Assembly (NCBI RefSeq): GCF_000429865.1
Contig: NZ_AUCR01000001.1
Span: forward strand, 310,001-374,000
DNA length: 64,000 bases
Source: Cucumibacter marinus DSM 18995
Lineage (GTDB): Bacteria > Pseudomonadota > Alphaproteobacteria > Rhizobiales > Devosiaceae
Direction: 5' to 3'
Shown here: positions 54,124 to 63,357 of the stretch, in pieces
How the letters are laid out: each line of letters starts with the position of its first letter
How positions within the stretch are numbered: position 1 is the first letter of the stretch
The notes under the pieces: model-generated
The model's input: only the letters and a program-made list of their open reading frames with translations
What the model was told of the DNA's origin: nothing
Databases searched by the model: none
Translations under genes and position numbers: made by a program

Positions 54124-55026
54124 TCACTCCAGCGGATCGATCCGCCGCCAATCGGCCATTCTGTTCCGGAACCATGTTTCCTGGCGCTTGGCGTATTGTC
54201 CGGTGGCAATCGAGGCCTTCTCGATAACCTCCTCGCGCGTCCTGTCCCCCGCCAACATGGCTGTGATTTCGGGCACGCCGATGGCTTTCATGGCCGGCAG
54301 GGATTGATCGAGACCGAGCGCGTTGAGCGCCCTCACCTCTTCGATGGCCTCGCCTTCCATCATCGCCTCGAAACGCTGGCGGATGCGGGCGCGGAGCCTG
54401 GTCCGGTCGGGGGCGAGCACGATGCGCTCGGCACTGGCCGGATCGACAATCGGGGTTTGCGGGGCATCGAGGAAGGCCGCGAGGGACCGGCCCGTCGCTT
54501 CGAGCACCGAGAGCGCCCGCACCACGCGCTGGGTATCGGGCACCTCGAGACGCTCGGCCATGGCAGGGTCGCGCGCTGCCATCAGGCGGGCCCGGTCATC
54601 AGCATCGAGCCCCGCAATCGTGGCCTCGACCTTCCGCACGATCGCCGGGTCGACCGGCGGCACCTCGGCGAGACCCTGTGTCAGGGCTTCGAAGTAGAGC
54701 CCGGTTCCACCGGCAAAGATGATCTCAGGCGCATCGGACAGTTTACCGGCCAGTTTCTCGCGCACGGCGGCGAGCCATGCGCCGGTCGAAAACCGTTGGG
54801 ACGGAGGCACAAAGCCGAACAGATGATGCGGGGCAGCAGCCATCTCGGCGGCGTCCGGCCGAGCCGTCAGGACCCGCAACACGTCATAAACCTGCATGGA
54901 ATCGGAGTTCACAATGACCCCGCCCGACCGCTGCGCGCGTTCGATGGCAAGGCCCGTCTTGCCGCTCGCGGTGGGACCGGCTATCAGAACCACCTTGCCG
55001 CCTATCGGTGAGTTTTCAGCACCCAA
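54124..55026 (-). CDS. miaA: tRNA dimethylallyltransferase
   Basis: 300 residues. The P-loop is GPTASGKT (near 15-22), DSMQVYDVLRVLTARP and AGGTGLYFEAL are MiaA marks, and the C-terminal TGQYAKRQETWFRN carries the tRNA-binding block. It adds a dimethylallyl group to A37 of UNN-reading tRNAs. The best start is TTG at 55026 (codon 1 of MGAENSPIGG) with AAGGGA upstream; no ATG is in range. Only 16 bases separate it from the divergent serB start, so the two promoters must lie inside the opposite gene. Confidence 0.92.
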   Translation of the reverse strand: MGAENSPIGGKVVLIAGPTASGKTGLAIERAQRSGGVIVNSDSMQVYDVLRVLTARPDAAEMAAAPHHLFGFVPPSQRFSTGAWLAAVREKLAGKLSDAPEIIFAGGTGLYFEALTQGLAEVPPVDPAIVRKVEATIAGLDADDRARLMAARDPAMAERLEVPDTQRVVRALSVLEATGRSLAAFLDAPQTPIVDPASAERIVLAPDRTRLRARIRQRFEAMMEGEAIEEVRALNALGLDQSLPAMKAIGVPEITAMLAGDRTREEVIEKASIATGQYAKRQETWFRNRMADWRRIDPLE

Positions 55027-55042
55027 GTTGCGGAGTTCCCTT

Positions 55043-55915
55043 ATGTCCGTGCTCGTTCTTGTCGCCCATCCCGAAGACCCGGCACTCGACGATACGCTGG
55101 CGCGGCGCATCGAGGCGGAGACCGGGGGCGAGCTCAATTGGCTCAACCAGCGCATTGCCTGCGAGATCACGCATCCGAAGTCAAGCGACCCGCTGGGCGA
55201 TGCCCGCGCACTGATCGGCGCCAGGCCGATCGATGCGGCGCATGTTCCGCTCTCGAACCGGCGCAAGAAGCTGCTGATCGCGGATATGGATTCGACCATG
55301 ATCAACGAGGAGTGCGTCGACGAGCTCGGCGATGCGCTTGGTATCAAGGAACGGATCGCAGCCATTACCGAGCGCGCCATGCGCGGGGAGATCGACTTCA
55401 TCGGCGCGCTCAAGGAGCGCGTCGGCCTTTTGAAGGGCATCGAACGGGCAGTGATGGAAGAAATCCGGCGCGAGAAGATCACCTATGCCTCGGGCGGGCG
55501 GGCGCTGGTGCAGACCATGAAGGCCTATGGCGCGCGCACCGTGCTGGTCTCGGGCGGCTTCACCTTCTTTGCCGATCACATCGGCAAGCGCATCGGCTTC
55601 GACGCAGTCGCGGCCAACACGCTCGAGTTCGATGGAGATTCGCTGTCGGGTACCGTCAGCGAGCCGATCGTTGACAGTTCGACCAAGCTGGCGCGGCTCG
55701 AGACAGAGATCGAGCAGCTGGGTATTCCGCGCGCCGCAACGCTGGCCGTGGGGGACGGCGCCAATGACCTGCCGATGATCAAGGCCGCCGGCATGGGGGT
55801 GGCCCTGCATGCCAAGCCCGCTGTCGCCGAGTCTGCGGAAGTCCGGATTGACCACGCGGACCTGACGGCCCTGCTCTATCTGCAAGGCTATGAAGAAAGC
55901 GAGATCGTGCGATGA
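55043..55915 (+). CDS. serB: Phosphoserine phosphatase
   Basis: 290 residues. HAD catalytic block LIADMDSTMINEECVDEL (D-x-D-S-T) near 85-100, motif II SGGFTFFADHIG (near 175), and motif IV GDGANDLPMIKAAGMGVAL. An N-terminal ACT-like part (VLVLVAHPEDPALDD) precedes it. Catalyses the last step of serine synthesis. Start 55043 (MSVLVLVAHPED), with GGAG upstream. Its last bases overlap the GNAT gene (ATGA). Confidence 0.96.
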   Translation: MSVLVLVAHPEDPALDDTLARRIEAETGGELNWLNQRIACEITHPKSSDPLGDARALIGARPIDAAHVPLSNRRKKLLIADMDSTMINEECVDELGDALGIKERIAAITERAMRGEIDFIGALKERVGLLKGIERAVMEEIRREKITYASGGRALVQTMKAYGARTVLVSGGFTFFADHIGKRIGFDAVAANTLEFDGDSLSGTVSEPIVDSSTKLARLETEIEQLGIPRAATLAVGDGANDLPMIKAAGMGVALHAKPAVAESAEVRIDHADLTALLYLQGYEESEIVR

Positions 55916-56457
55916 GACTGGAAACCGAACGGCTGGTTTTGCGGGACTGGATGCCGCGCGATTACGCGCCCTATGCCCGGATGCTTGCCGACCCCTATGT
56001 GCGTCGGTTTTATCCCAGCACACTGAGCGAAGCCGAGGCCTATGCGATGATCGACCGCTATCGCGAGAACCTGGCGCGGGACGGTTTCGGGTTTCTGGTT
56101 GTCGAGCGCAAGAAGGACGGCGCTTTCCTCGGTGACGTCGGCATCTCCAAGGTTCCGTACGAGGTACCCGGCAATCCCGAAATCGAGATCGGCTGGCTTT
56201 TGGGCAAGCGCTATTGGGGCCACGGATATGCGCCTGAGGCTGCTTTGGCCTGCCTTGATCATGCCTGGCGGGAAGCGAAGATCCCGGAGGTCGTGGCTTT
56301 CACCTATGAAGGCAACACGCCCTCACAGCGGGTCATGCAGAAGATCGGGATGACCAGCGATCCGACAGAGAATTTCAACCACCCCAAGGTGCCACGGGGG
56401 CATAAGCTGCGCCCCCACGTGCTCTACCGCATCAAGAATCCGCTATTGGCGGGTTAG
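55912..56457 (+). CDS. GNAT-family acetyltransferase (RimJ/RimL-like)
   Basis: 181 residues. MRLETERLVLRDWMPRDYAPYARM is the RimJ/RimL-type N-terminus, IGWLLGKRYWGHGYAPEAALACLDHAW is the acetyl-CoA-binding G-x-G/A block, and TYEGNTPSQRVMQKIGM the C-terminal strand. It transfers acetyl to an amine, perhaps an N-terminus of protein. Translationally coupled to serB by an ATGA overlap. Its stop comes three bases before the stop of the convergent Do protease. Confidence 0.92.
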   Translation: MRLETERLVLRDWMPRDYAPYARMLADPYVRRFYPSTLSEAEAYAMIDRYRENLARDGFGFLVVERKKDGAFLGDVGISKVPYEVPGNPEIEIGWLLGKRYWGHGYAPEAALACLDHAWREAKIPEVVAFTYEGNTPSQRVMQKIGMTSDPTENFNHPKVPRGHKLRPHVLYRIKNPLLAG

Positions 56458-56460
56458 GCC

Positions 56461-57936
56461 TTATTCGATCCGGATGGCGAGGAAGCGGCTGTTGCCGCGC
56501 GGGTCCTGCACCATCATCAGCACGGCGCCCTTGCCGTTGGCCTGGGCCGTGTCGACGATGTTGGCAACGTCCTCGGGCGAATTGACCGGCTGCTGATCGA
56601 CCTGGGCGATCACCATGCCCGTCCGCAGGCCCTTGTCGAAGGCATCGGCGTTACGGTCGATCTCGGTGACCACCACCCCGTGCACTTCGGTGTCGATGGT
56701 GTGGGTATCGCGCAGCGCGTCCGTCATTTCCGAAAGGATCATGCCCAGGATATCGCCGGTAAGCGGCGGCACCGGCTCAGGTGCGTCCGGTTCGTCCTGC
56801 CGGTTTTCCGCGACGCGCGCTTCTTCCTGTTCAAGACGCCCGAGTGTGACATTGACGGTAACGGTATCGCCGTCGCGCAGCACTTCGACATCGACCTGCT
56901 TGCCGATCTCGGTCTCCGCCACAATCCGTGGCAAGTCCCGCATGCGCTCGACGCGCTTGCCGTCGAATGTGGTGATGATGTCGCCCTGCTCGATCAGCCC
57001 GTCCGAAGGGCCATTGCCGGTCACCGAGAGCACCAACGCGCCTTCGGTCGATGTGAGGCCCAGGCTTTCGGCGATGTCGCTTGTAACGTCCTGGATGCCG
57101 ACGCCGAGCCAGCCGCGGCGGGTCTCGCCATATTCGGCGAGTTGAAACAGCACCGGCCGCGCCAGGTTGATCGGAATGGCAAAGCCGACACCGAGCGACT
57201 GGCCGCCCGTCGCGATGATAGCAGTGTTGATGCCCACGACATCCCCATGCATGTCGAACAGCGGCCCACCCGAATTGCCCTGGTTGATGGCAGCATCGGT
57301 CTGGATGAAATTGTCATAAGGCCCGGAATTGATGTCGCGGTTGCGGGCGGAAACAATGCCCAGGGACACCGAGCCGCCAAGGCCGAACGGGTTACCGATC
57401 GCCATCACCCAATCACCGATTTCGGTGATCTCGGAATCCCCCAGGCGCACCGGTACCAGCTCGCGGTCCGTATCGATCCGCAGCACCGCGAGATCGGTCT
57501 TGTCATCGGAGCCCACAAGGCTGGCCTCGACCTGTTGCCCGTCAGGAAACAGGACCACGATCTCCTCGGCATCGGCGATGACGTGATTATTGGTGGCGAT
57601 CAGACCGCTTTCATCGATCACGAAACCCGATCCCAGCGAGGCGACTTCACGTTCGGGCAGGCCCTCTTCAGGCTGCAGTCGATCGAACAGGTCGCGAAGC
57701 GGGGAACCTTCCGGCGTCTCGGGGAACGGGAAACCGGCACCGCCGGGGATGCGGCGGGTGGTCGAAATATTGACGACACTCGGGGTGAGTTCGCGCGCCA
57801 GGTCGGCAACCGATCGCGGCCCCCTCAGCGGCGACTGGGACTGCGCGAACGCAGTACCCAGGCCAGTCATAAGCACGAGCGCCGCCAGGACAAGCCTTGC
57901 GGCAGCGGGCAACATCATGGTTGCGGGCGTACGCAT
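56461..57936 (-). CDS. Do-family periplasmic serine protease (DegP/DegQ-like)
   Basis: 491 residues: signal peptide (LVLAALVLMTGLGTAFAQ), trypsin-like protease domain with His in ATNNHVIADAEE, Asp in TDLAVLRID and Ser in QGNSGGPLFD, then two PDZ domains (RRGWLGVGIQDVTSDIAE..., and a C-terminal one). Degrades or refolds misfolded envelope proteins. It ends the hflK-hflC-DUF2065 operon. Start 57936 with GGGAGGAA. Confidence 0.94.
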   Translation of the reverse strand: MRTPATMMLPAAARLVLAALVLMTGLGTAFAQSQSPLRGPRSVADLARELTPSVVNISTTRRIPGGAGFPFPETPEGSPLRDLFDRLQPEEGLPEREVASLGSGFVIDESGLIATNNHVIADAEEIVVLFPDGQQVEASLVGSDDKTDLAVLRIDTDRELVPVRLGDSEITEIGDWVMAIGNPFGLGGSVSLGIVSARNRDINSGPYDNFIQTDAAINQGNSGGPLFDMHGDVVGINTAIIATGGQSLGVGFAIPINLARPVLFQLAEYGETRRGWLGVGIQDVTSDIAESLGLTSTEGALVLSVTGNGPSDGLIEQGDIITTFDGKRVERMRDLPRIVAETEIGKQVDVEVLRDGDTVTVNVTLGRLEQEEARVAENRQDEPDAPEPVPPLTGDILGMILSEMTDALRDTHTIDTEVHGVVVTEIDRNADAFDKGLRTGMVIAQVDQQPVNSPEDVANIVDTAQANGKGAVLMMVQDPRGNSRFLAIRIE

Positions 57937-57967
57937 AGTTCCTCCCTTGCTGCCCGGTTTGCCCCAC

Positions 57968-58153
57968 CTATCCCCGGACCAATAGCAGCAGCATAAGCCC
58001 AAGACCGGCGGCGCAAAGCCCAATCACGCGGATTTGGTTATCGGGCGAGCCGAGAACCAGTTCGATGGCCCGCTTCATCTGGGTCGGAAAGGCTGCATAA
58101 AGCAGCCCTTCCAAGACGATAGCAAGGCCGAGAGCGGCCAGAAACTCGGTCAT
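57968..58153 (-). CDS. DUF2065 small membrane protein
   Basis: 61 residues: two membrane helices (FLAALGLAIVLEGLLYAAF, VIGLCAAGLGLMLLLLV) around a short charged loop with the conserved P-x-x-M-K. Its start overlaps the hflC stop (ATGA). The family is regularly found next to hflKC; function unknown, perhaps a small partner of the HflKC-FtsH assembly. Confidence 0.93.
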   Translation of the reverse strand: MTEFLAALGLAIVLEGLLYAAFPTQMKRAIELVLGSPDNQIRVIGLCAAGLGLMLLLLVRG

Positions 58154-59127
58154 TGACCGGCTTCCGGTGCCACCTCCGCGTCATTGGTGAGCGCAGGAAC
58201 CGTCACTGCCGGATCGACAGCCTCCGGCACCTCGATCGCATCCGGCGTCAGTGCCCCTGTCAGATTATCCGACTGGAAGTACTGGAAGAACTCCGAATCC
58301 GGAGACAACACCAGCGACGTGTTCGAGTCCTGCAAGGCGCGCGTATACGACTGCATGGACCGGTAGAACGCGAAGAACTCGCGGTCCTGCCCATAGGCTT
58401 CGGCGAAGATCGCGTTCCGTGTCGCATCGCCCTCACCGCGAAGGATCTGGCCATCGCGGTTGGCACTCGCCAGGATTTCGACAACCTGACGGTCGGCCTG
58501 GGCGCGAATGGTCTGCGCCTGTTCCTGACCACGGGCGCGCAGACGAGCCGCTTCGGCGAGACGTTCGGCCGTCATACGGTCAAAGGTCTGCTGCGAGACT
58601 TCCTGCGTCAGATCGGTACGCTGCACGCGGACGTCGACGACATCGATGCCGAGGTCGTTGATGTCCGGCCGGATCAGTTCGGCGGCTTCACGCATCATCT
58701 CCCCGCGCTGCTCGGAAAGAGCGGCGTTGAACTCGCGCTGACCATAGACCTGGCGCAGGGCGGAGTTCAGACGGGTGCCGATGCGGTCTTCCGCGCGGGC
58801 GAGATCCGCCTGCACCTGTTCACGGAAAAGCCGCGGGTCGGAGATCTTGTAGGCAAGGAACGCGTCGACGACGTAGAACTTGCCGTCTGCGACCTGCACG
58901 GTGATGTCTTCAAGATCGTAACGCAGGATACGGTCTTCGATGATCTGGACGGATTCGACGAAATCGGTCGGCACCTTCCAGTAAAGGCCAGGCTCCTGCT
59001 CTACGCGGGCGATCTCACCGAACCGGGTGACAACGGCCTGCTGGCGCTCATTGACCACGAACAGCGACGACAGGACCGCGTAGGACGCGAGGATCAGGAC
59101 GACGACTACAATCAAAACTCGGCTCAT
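58150..59127 (-). CDS. hflC: HflC, inner-membrane SPFH subunit of HflKC
   Basis: 325 residues with an N-terminal membrane helix (LIVVVVLILASYAVLSSLFVVN) and an SPFH/band-7 domain (RQQAVVTRFGEIARVEQEPGLYWKVP...). With HflK it forms a cage around FtsH protease and modulates membrane-protein turnover. Ala/Glu-rich coiled coil follows the SPFH domain. Two bases separate it from hflK. Confidence 0.96.
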   Translation of the reverse strand: MSRVLIVVVVLILASYAVLSSLFVVNERQQAVVTRFGEIARVEQEPGLYWKVPTDFVESVQIIEDRILRYDLEDITVQVADGKFYVVDAFLAYKISDPRLFREQVQADLARAEDRIGTRLNSALRQVYGQREFNAALSEQRGEMMREAAELIRPDINDLGIDVVDVRVQRTDLTQEVSQQTFDRMTAERLAEAARLRARGQEQAQTIRAQADRQVVEILASANRDGQILRGEGDATRNAIFAEAYGQDREFFAFYRSMQSYTRALQDSNTSLVLSPDSEFFQYFQSDNLTGALTPDAIEVPEAVDPAVTVPALTNDAEVAPEAGQ

Positions 59128-59129
59128 GA

Positions 59130-60230
59130 TTAGCCTCCCGTCCGTGCGTTGTTGCGGCTCTGCACTTCAGGCAGCGGCAGATACGGCACAACACCGCCCC
59201 CTGCGCCGCTTTCGATGATCACCTTCTCGGAATTGCCAAGCACTTCTTCGAGCGTTTCGAGGAAAATACGTTTGCGGGTCACTTCCGGTGCGCGAGCATA
59301 TTCCTGGTAGACGGCGATGAAGCGCGATGCCTCACCCTCGGCTTCCTTGACGACGCGGTCCTTGTAGGCGGCCGCATCTTCGCGGACCTGAGCCGCCTCG
59401 CCTCGTGCCTGACCCAGCTGGGTATTGGCATACTGGCGGGCTTCTTCCTGGAACCGGTCTTCGTCCTGCTCGGCACGCTGGACTTCGTCAAACGCGTCGG
59501 CCACTTCGGCAGGCGGCGCCACATCCTCGATCGCGATCTGCGCGATGGAGATGCCGGCGCCGTAGGAATCAAGGATCGACTGGGTGATGTCCTGCACCTC
59601 GATCTCGATGCCTGCACGGTCGGTACGGAAGATGTCCTGTGCCAGACGGCGGCCCACCACTTCACGCATGGCGCTTTCTGCGGCGCGGGTGACCATGGTG
59701 TCGGGCTCGCGGACATTGAACAGATAGGACGCGGGGTCGCCCACGCGCCACAGAACCGAGAACGCCACATCGACTATATTCTGGTCGCCCGAGAGCATCA
59801 GGCCCTCGCCGGACGATGTGCCGCGCGACGATCGAACCGAGCCGATCCGGGTCTGGTTTTCCGCCGTGTCGACCAGTTCAACGGTCTCGACGGGCCAGAA
59901 AACGAAGTGAAGTCCCGGATCCGAGAGCTCGTCCTTGGGCTGGCCAAACAGCAATTCGACACCACGTTGCTGCGGATCGACGGTATAGACCGACTGAAAT
60001 ACCCACACCACAATGACCGCCAGAACGACTGCCACGATCCCCCAACGACCCCCGGGCACGCCACCACTGAAGCTGTCGCGCCCACGATTGAGAATGTCTT
60101 CCAGGTTCGGACCGCCGGGCCTTCTGGGCCCTCCGCCGCCACCACCACCACTGTTTCCGCCACCGGGCGCCTGGCCCCACGGTCCGCCATTATTGCGGCC
60201 GCCGCCTCCCCGGTTGTCGTTCCAAGCCAT
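59130..60230 (-). CDS. hflK: HflK, inner-membrane SPFH subunit of HflKC
   Basis: 366 residues. A Gly/Asn/Arg-rich N-terminal tail (about 60 residues) precedes a membrane helix (WGIVAVVLAVIVVWVFQ) and a band-7 domain (QRGVELLFGQPKDELSDPGLHFVFWPVE). Start MAWNDNRGG at 60230 is favoured; AAAGG upstream. The glycine-rich tail is longer than in E. coli. Partner of HflC. Confidence 0.95.
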   Translation of the reverse strand: MAWNDNRGGGGRNNGGPWGQAPGGGNSGGGGGGGPRRPGGPNLEDILNRGRDSFSGGVPGGRWGIVAVVLAVIVVWVFQSVYTVDPQQRGVELLFGQPKDELSDPGLHFVFWPVETVELVDTAENQTRIGSVRSSRGTSSGEGLMLSGDQNIVDVAFSVLWRVGDPASYLFNVREPDTMVTRAAESAMREVVGRRLAQDIFRTDRAGIEIEVQDITQSILDSYGAGISIAQIAIEDVAPPAEVADAFDEVQRAEQDEDRFQEEARQYANTQLGQARGEAAQVREDAAAYKDRVVKEAEGEASRFIAVYQEYARAPEVTRKRIFLETLEEVLGNSEKVIIESGAGGGVVPYLPLPEVQSRNNARTGG

Positions 60231-60311
60231 TTGAAGCCTTTCATCATTCGGCATTTACTGCCGGTTTTTATAGAGACAGGGGTGTTACGGATCAATGCAC
60301 GCGCCGGATGG

Positions 60312-60821
60312 TCACGCGCGTTCGTAAACACGGACTGTATAATCCGTGCTGTCCGCGGGGTCGGCCTCGTAGTCCGAGCGCGTAAAGCCGGTCCATTCCG
60401 CCGGATCGATCTGAGGAAACACCACATCTCCTGCCGGTTCGGCATTCACATGGGTGATGTAGAGCCGCTTTGCAATGCCAATCGCCTGCGCGTAAAGGTC
60501 GCCACCGCCGATTACGAAGATCTCACTGGCCTCGTCGCGCCGGGCGATCTCCTCGGCAAGGGTCAGCGCCTTTTCGAGGGAATTGGCGACCAGCACCCCC
60601 TCCGGCTGGAAGGATAGCTGGCGGGTCACCACGATGCTGGTGCGGCCCGGCAAGGGGCGTTTGAACGTCTCGAAGGTCTTGCGGCCCATGATAATGGGCT
60701 TTCCCATGGTGATCCGCTTGAAGAACTGCTGGTCCGAAGGCAGCCGCCAGGGGATGTCCGGGCCATGCCCGATCACGTTGTTCCGGCCGACCGCCGCGAT
60801 CAGCGCAAGACTTGGTTTCAT
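60312..60821 (-). CDS. folA: Dihydrofolate reductase
   Basis: 169 residues. ALIAAVGRNNVIGHGPDIPWRLPSDQQFFKRITMGKPIIMGRKTFE contains the Met20-like loop W, the catalytic Asp (DQQ/FKRIT region) and the NADPH-binding GRKTFE. Reduces dihydrofolate to tetrahydrofolate, needed after thymidylate synthase makes dTMP. Start ATG 60821 rather than TTG 60827, with GAGAA upstream. In the thyA operon. Confidence 0.96.
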   Translation of the reverse strand: MKPSLALIAAVGRNNVIGHGPDIPWRLPSDQQFFKRITMGKPIIMGRKTFETFKRPLPGRTSIVVTRQLSFQPEGVLVANSLEKALTLAEEIARRDEASEIFVIGGGDLYAQAIGIAKRLYITHVNAEPAGDVVFPQIDPAEWTGFTRSDYEADPADSTDYTVRVYERA

Positions 60822-60871
60822 CGGCAAATTCTCATGAGCAGGGATGGTTGTTCATTTCTGCGTCACCGTCT

Positions 60872-61351
60872 TCACGGTTGCGCGACCGCTTCAAGCGTAT
60901 CGCCTTCAAGCCAGTAGGTCGTCGCCAGGTTGGAGGATTCCGCGCCCAGCGCCTCATAAAAACCGATGGCCGGCTTGTTGTGGTTCATCACGGTCCATTC
61001 GAGTTTGGGCACCCCCTCTTTAACGCACCGCGCTGCCAGATGCTGCAGCATGGCGCGCCCGAGCCCCCTTCCGCGCATCGCATCATCGAGATAGAGGTCG
61101 ATCAAGAAGATGTTCCTTTGTCCGGTGAATGTCGAGAACATGTAGACCCAGATCGTGCCACCGACCGGTTTGCCGTCCCATTCGGCGATGTCGGCGTGAA
61201 TATATGGCGGATCCGCACTCAGCGCCTCTTCGATCTGGCCGGCATCCGCTGTCACCAGATCGAGATCGTCGTGATAGGCGGCAAGCGCCCGGATGTAGGA
61301 ATATACCAGTTCTGCGTCAGCCGGGCCCGCGCTGCGTATCGTCAAACTCAT
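60872..61351 (-). CDS. GNAT acetyltransferase (SAT-like), tandem copy 2
   Basis: 159 residues. FLIDLYLDDAMRGRGLGRAMLQHLA is the acetyl-CoA (R/Q-x-x-G-x-G/A) block and EWTVMNHNKPAIGFYEALGA the C-terminal strand, as in diamine (spermidine) N-acetyltransferases. Same length and layout as the upstream copy, into whose stop its ATG overlaps (ATGA). Substrate could be a polyamine or an amino acid. Between thyA and folA in the folate operon. Confidence 0.9.
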   Translation of the reverse strand: MSLTIRSAGPADAELVYSYIRALAAYHDDLDLVTADAGQIEEALSADPPYIHADIAEWDGKPVGGTIWVYMFSTFTGQRNIFLIDLYLDDAMRGRGLGRAMLQHLAARCVKEGVPKLEWTVMNHNKPAIGFYEALGAESSNLATTYWLEGDTLEAVAQP

Positions 61352-61827
61352 GATTTCGCCAGCGCCTCCAACGCCGTGCCGTCGATACGGCATTTGGTCC
61401 ATTCGTCCTGCAGCTCGGCGCCAAGCGACTTGTAGAAGTCGATGCTCGGGGTGTTCCAGTCGAGCACCCACCACTCAAGGCGTCCCAGCCCTTCAGCCGA
61501 GCACCGTGCAGCCAGCCGCCGGATCAGGGCCTTGCCTAGCCCCTTCCCGCGGAATTCGGGCCGCACATAAAGGTCCTCGAGCCAGATCCCATGCTGGCCC
61601 TGAAAGGTCGAGAACGTATAGAACCAGAGCGAAAATCCTGCGGTTTTTCCTTCCCATTCAACGATTTCGCAGAAAACCTTTGGCGATACACCGCCCAGCG
61701 CCGCCTCGATATCGGCGGCCGTGGCCACCACCTCGTGGGAGAGCTTTTCGTAGTCTGCCAACTCGCGGATGAATTCGAGAACCAGCGCCGCATCAGCGGG
61801 CCCCGCCTGCCGGAAGCTGGCGGTCAT
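61348..61827 (-). CDS. GNAT acetyltransferase (SAT-like), tandem copy 1
   Basis: 159 residues: [26 protein letters not shown] (CoA block) and [40 protein letters not shown] is typical of spermidine/spermine-type acetyltransferases. ATG overlaps the thyA stop by four bases. Paralogous to the next gene. Translationally chained in the order thyA-copy 1-copy 2. The substrate is unproven. Confidence 0.92.
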   Translation of the reverse strand: MTASFRQAGPADAALVLEFIRELADYEKLSHEVVATAADIEAALGGVSPKVFCEIVEWEGKTAGFSLWFYTFSTFQGQHGIWLEDLYVRPEFRGKGLGKALIRRLAARCSAEGLGRLEWWVLDWNTPSIDFYKSLGAELQDEWTKCRIDGTALEALAKS

Positions 61828-62618
61828 ACAGCGATTGGCGCCTTGATCGCCGGATGCGGGTCGTATCCCTCGAACTTGAAATCCTCATAGGCAAAGCCGT
61901 CGATGGCACTGCGCCGCGTCAGGATATTGAGCTTGGGCAACCCCCGCGGTGCGCGGGAGAGCTGTTCGCGGGCCTGATCGAAATGGTTGGCATATAGATG
62001 CGCATCCCCGAGCGTATGGATGAAGTCGCCAGGCTCGAGATCGGTGACCATCGCCATCATATGGGTCAACAAGGCGTAAGACGCGATGTTGAACGGCACG
62101 CCGAGAAAGATGTCGGCGGAGCGCTGATAGAGCTGGCAGGAAAGCCGGCCATCGGCAACATAGAACTGGAACAGGCAGTGGCATGGCGGCAGCGCCATAT
62201 TGTCGACTTCCGCCGGGTTCCAGGCCGACACGATGTGGCGACGGGAATCCGGATTGTTCCTCAGGCTGTCGACCACCTTGGCGATCTGGTCGATATGGCC
62301 GCCGTCGGGCGCCGGCCAGGATCGCCACTGGGCGCCATAGACCGGCCCGAGGTCTCCGTTTTCATCGGCCCACTCATCCCAAATGGTCACGCCATTGGCC
62401 CGCAGGTAGCCGATATTGGTGTCGCCTTTGAGGAACCAGAGGAGTTCGTGAATGATCGAGCGCAGGTGGAGCTTCTTGGTGGTGAGAAGCGGAAATCCCT
62501 TTTGCAGGTCGAACCGCATCTGGTGGCCGAACACGGAGCGGGTGCCCGTGCCCGTCCTGTCGCTGCGATCAGTGCCGGTTTCAAGGACATGTTCGAGAAG
62601 GTCGAGATATTGCTGCAT
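61824..62618 (-). CDS. thyA: Thymidylate synthase
   Basis: 264 residues, E. coli-size Thy[27 protein letters not shown], the active-site Cys in [12 protein letters not shown] (near 146), and [23 protein letters not shown] are invariant blocks. Makes dTMP from dUMP with methylene-tetrahydrofolate, producing dihydrofolate for FolA. First of the thyA-GNAT-GNAT-folA chain. Confidence 0.97.
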   Translation of the reverse strand: MQQYLDLLEHVLETGTDRSDRTGTGTRSVFGHQMRFDLQKGFPLLTTKKLHLRSIIHELLWFLKGDTNIGYLRANGVTIWDEWADENGDLGPVYGAQWRSWPAPDGGHIDQIAKVVDSLRNNPDSRRHIVSAWNPAEVDNMALPPCHCLFQFYVADGRLSCQLYQRSADIFLGVPFNIASYALLTHMMAMVTDLEPGDFIHTLGDAHLYANHFDQAREQLSRAPRGLPKLNILTRRSAIDGFAYEDFKFEGYDPHPAIKAPIAV

Positions 62619-62747
62619 GGTGCCACCTGGCGCGGCGGGGACCGCGCCTTGAAAGGCCCGACATCAGGTCAGGCGGATCAGAATGCGGCCACTCTATACG
62701 ATTCTGAACGCGCCGCCCCGGGTCAGGCCCGGAAATCAACGGAAACC

Positions 62748-63023
62748 TCAGGCGCCGTATCGCGACGGGTCGGTCAGGAACGCGGCCTTGTTGGCAGAAG
62801 AGGCGAACCGCCATTGCAGCCCACCCAGAACGACCGTGAAGCGCCCTTCCCCCTTGATGCGCTGGCCGCGCGCCAGCGCGACCGCGTCGAGGCCGCCATG
62901 AGCCTCCGCCGGCACAACGCCGGTAAAGCTTACGCCGGCGGCAAGCGCGGCGCTGGCCGATGGGGTTACGATCAAGACAAGAGCGAGCGCAGCCGCGCGC
63001 GCAAGAACGGCGGTGTGCCGCAT
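62748..63023 (-). CDS. Small secreted YHS-domain protein
   Basis: 91 residues. N-terminal signal peptide (ALALVLIVTPSASAALA) followed by a short YHS-like domain (HGGLDAVALARGQRIKGEGRFTVVLGGLQWRFASSANKAAFLTDPSRYGA). The family's Y-H-S metal-binding pattern is not complete here, so this is a weak match. Ends in DPSRYGA; longer relatives go on, so this is a short form. ATG at 63023 has AAGGA nine bases upstream; ATG 63032 is too close to it. Confidence 0.7.
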   Translation of the reverse strand: MRHTAVLARAAALALVLIVTPSASAALAAGVSFTGVVPAEAHGGLDAVALARGQRIKGEGRFTVVLGGLQWRFASSANKAAFLTDPSRYGA

Positions 63024-63032
63024 AGCGTTCAT

Positions 63033-63357
63033 TCCTTCGCGATGTGTGAGGTCCCTGTTCCGGCGGGGCTCTTTGGTGGCGTTGCCTCAACAAAGCCCGT
63101 CCGGTTCGCGGAAAACCTGGTTCAAATTGCAGCTTTGGCTCCGTCCGACTGCGGAGTTCACAAGAGCCTACGGCTGCGGCGCTCCGGCAGTTTTGAGACA
63201 AATCAAAACAACCCGGTGTCACGCCGGGTTTTGCGCAACATGGCTAAGCAATGATTACCGCTGTTCAGCTGAGTTGAGGCGAAGGTGCTCTATGGCGAAG
63301 CATGAACACGAACCCGGCCATCCCTGAATGACATCCGGTCGCGAACCATGATCGGCC
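63033..63357. other. 325-base gap before the DUF2853 gene
   Basis: No gene is supported. It contains a hairpin, AACCCGG (63210-63216) and CCGGGTT (63224-63230), flanked by TTTT on the plus strand. The plus-strand frame through here (to 63254) is a shadow. Confidence 0.55.
63210..63232. terminator. Possible terminator hairpin
   Basis: AACCCGG / CCGGGTT with a seven-base loop, TTTT on the plus strand and a mixed T-rich stretch on the minus strand. Likely ends transcription from the DUF2853 side. Confidence 0.5.
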
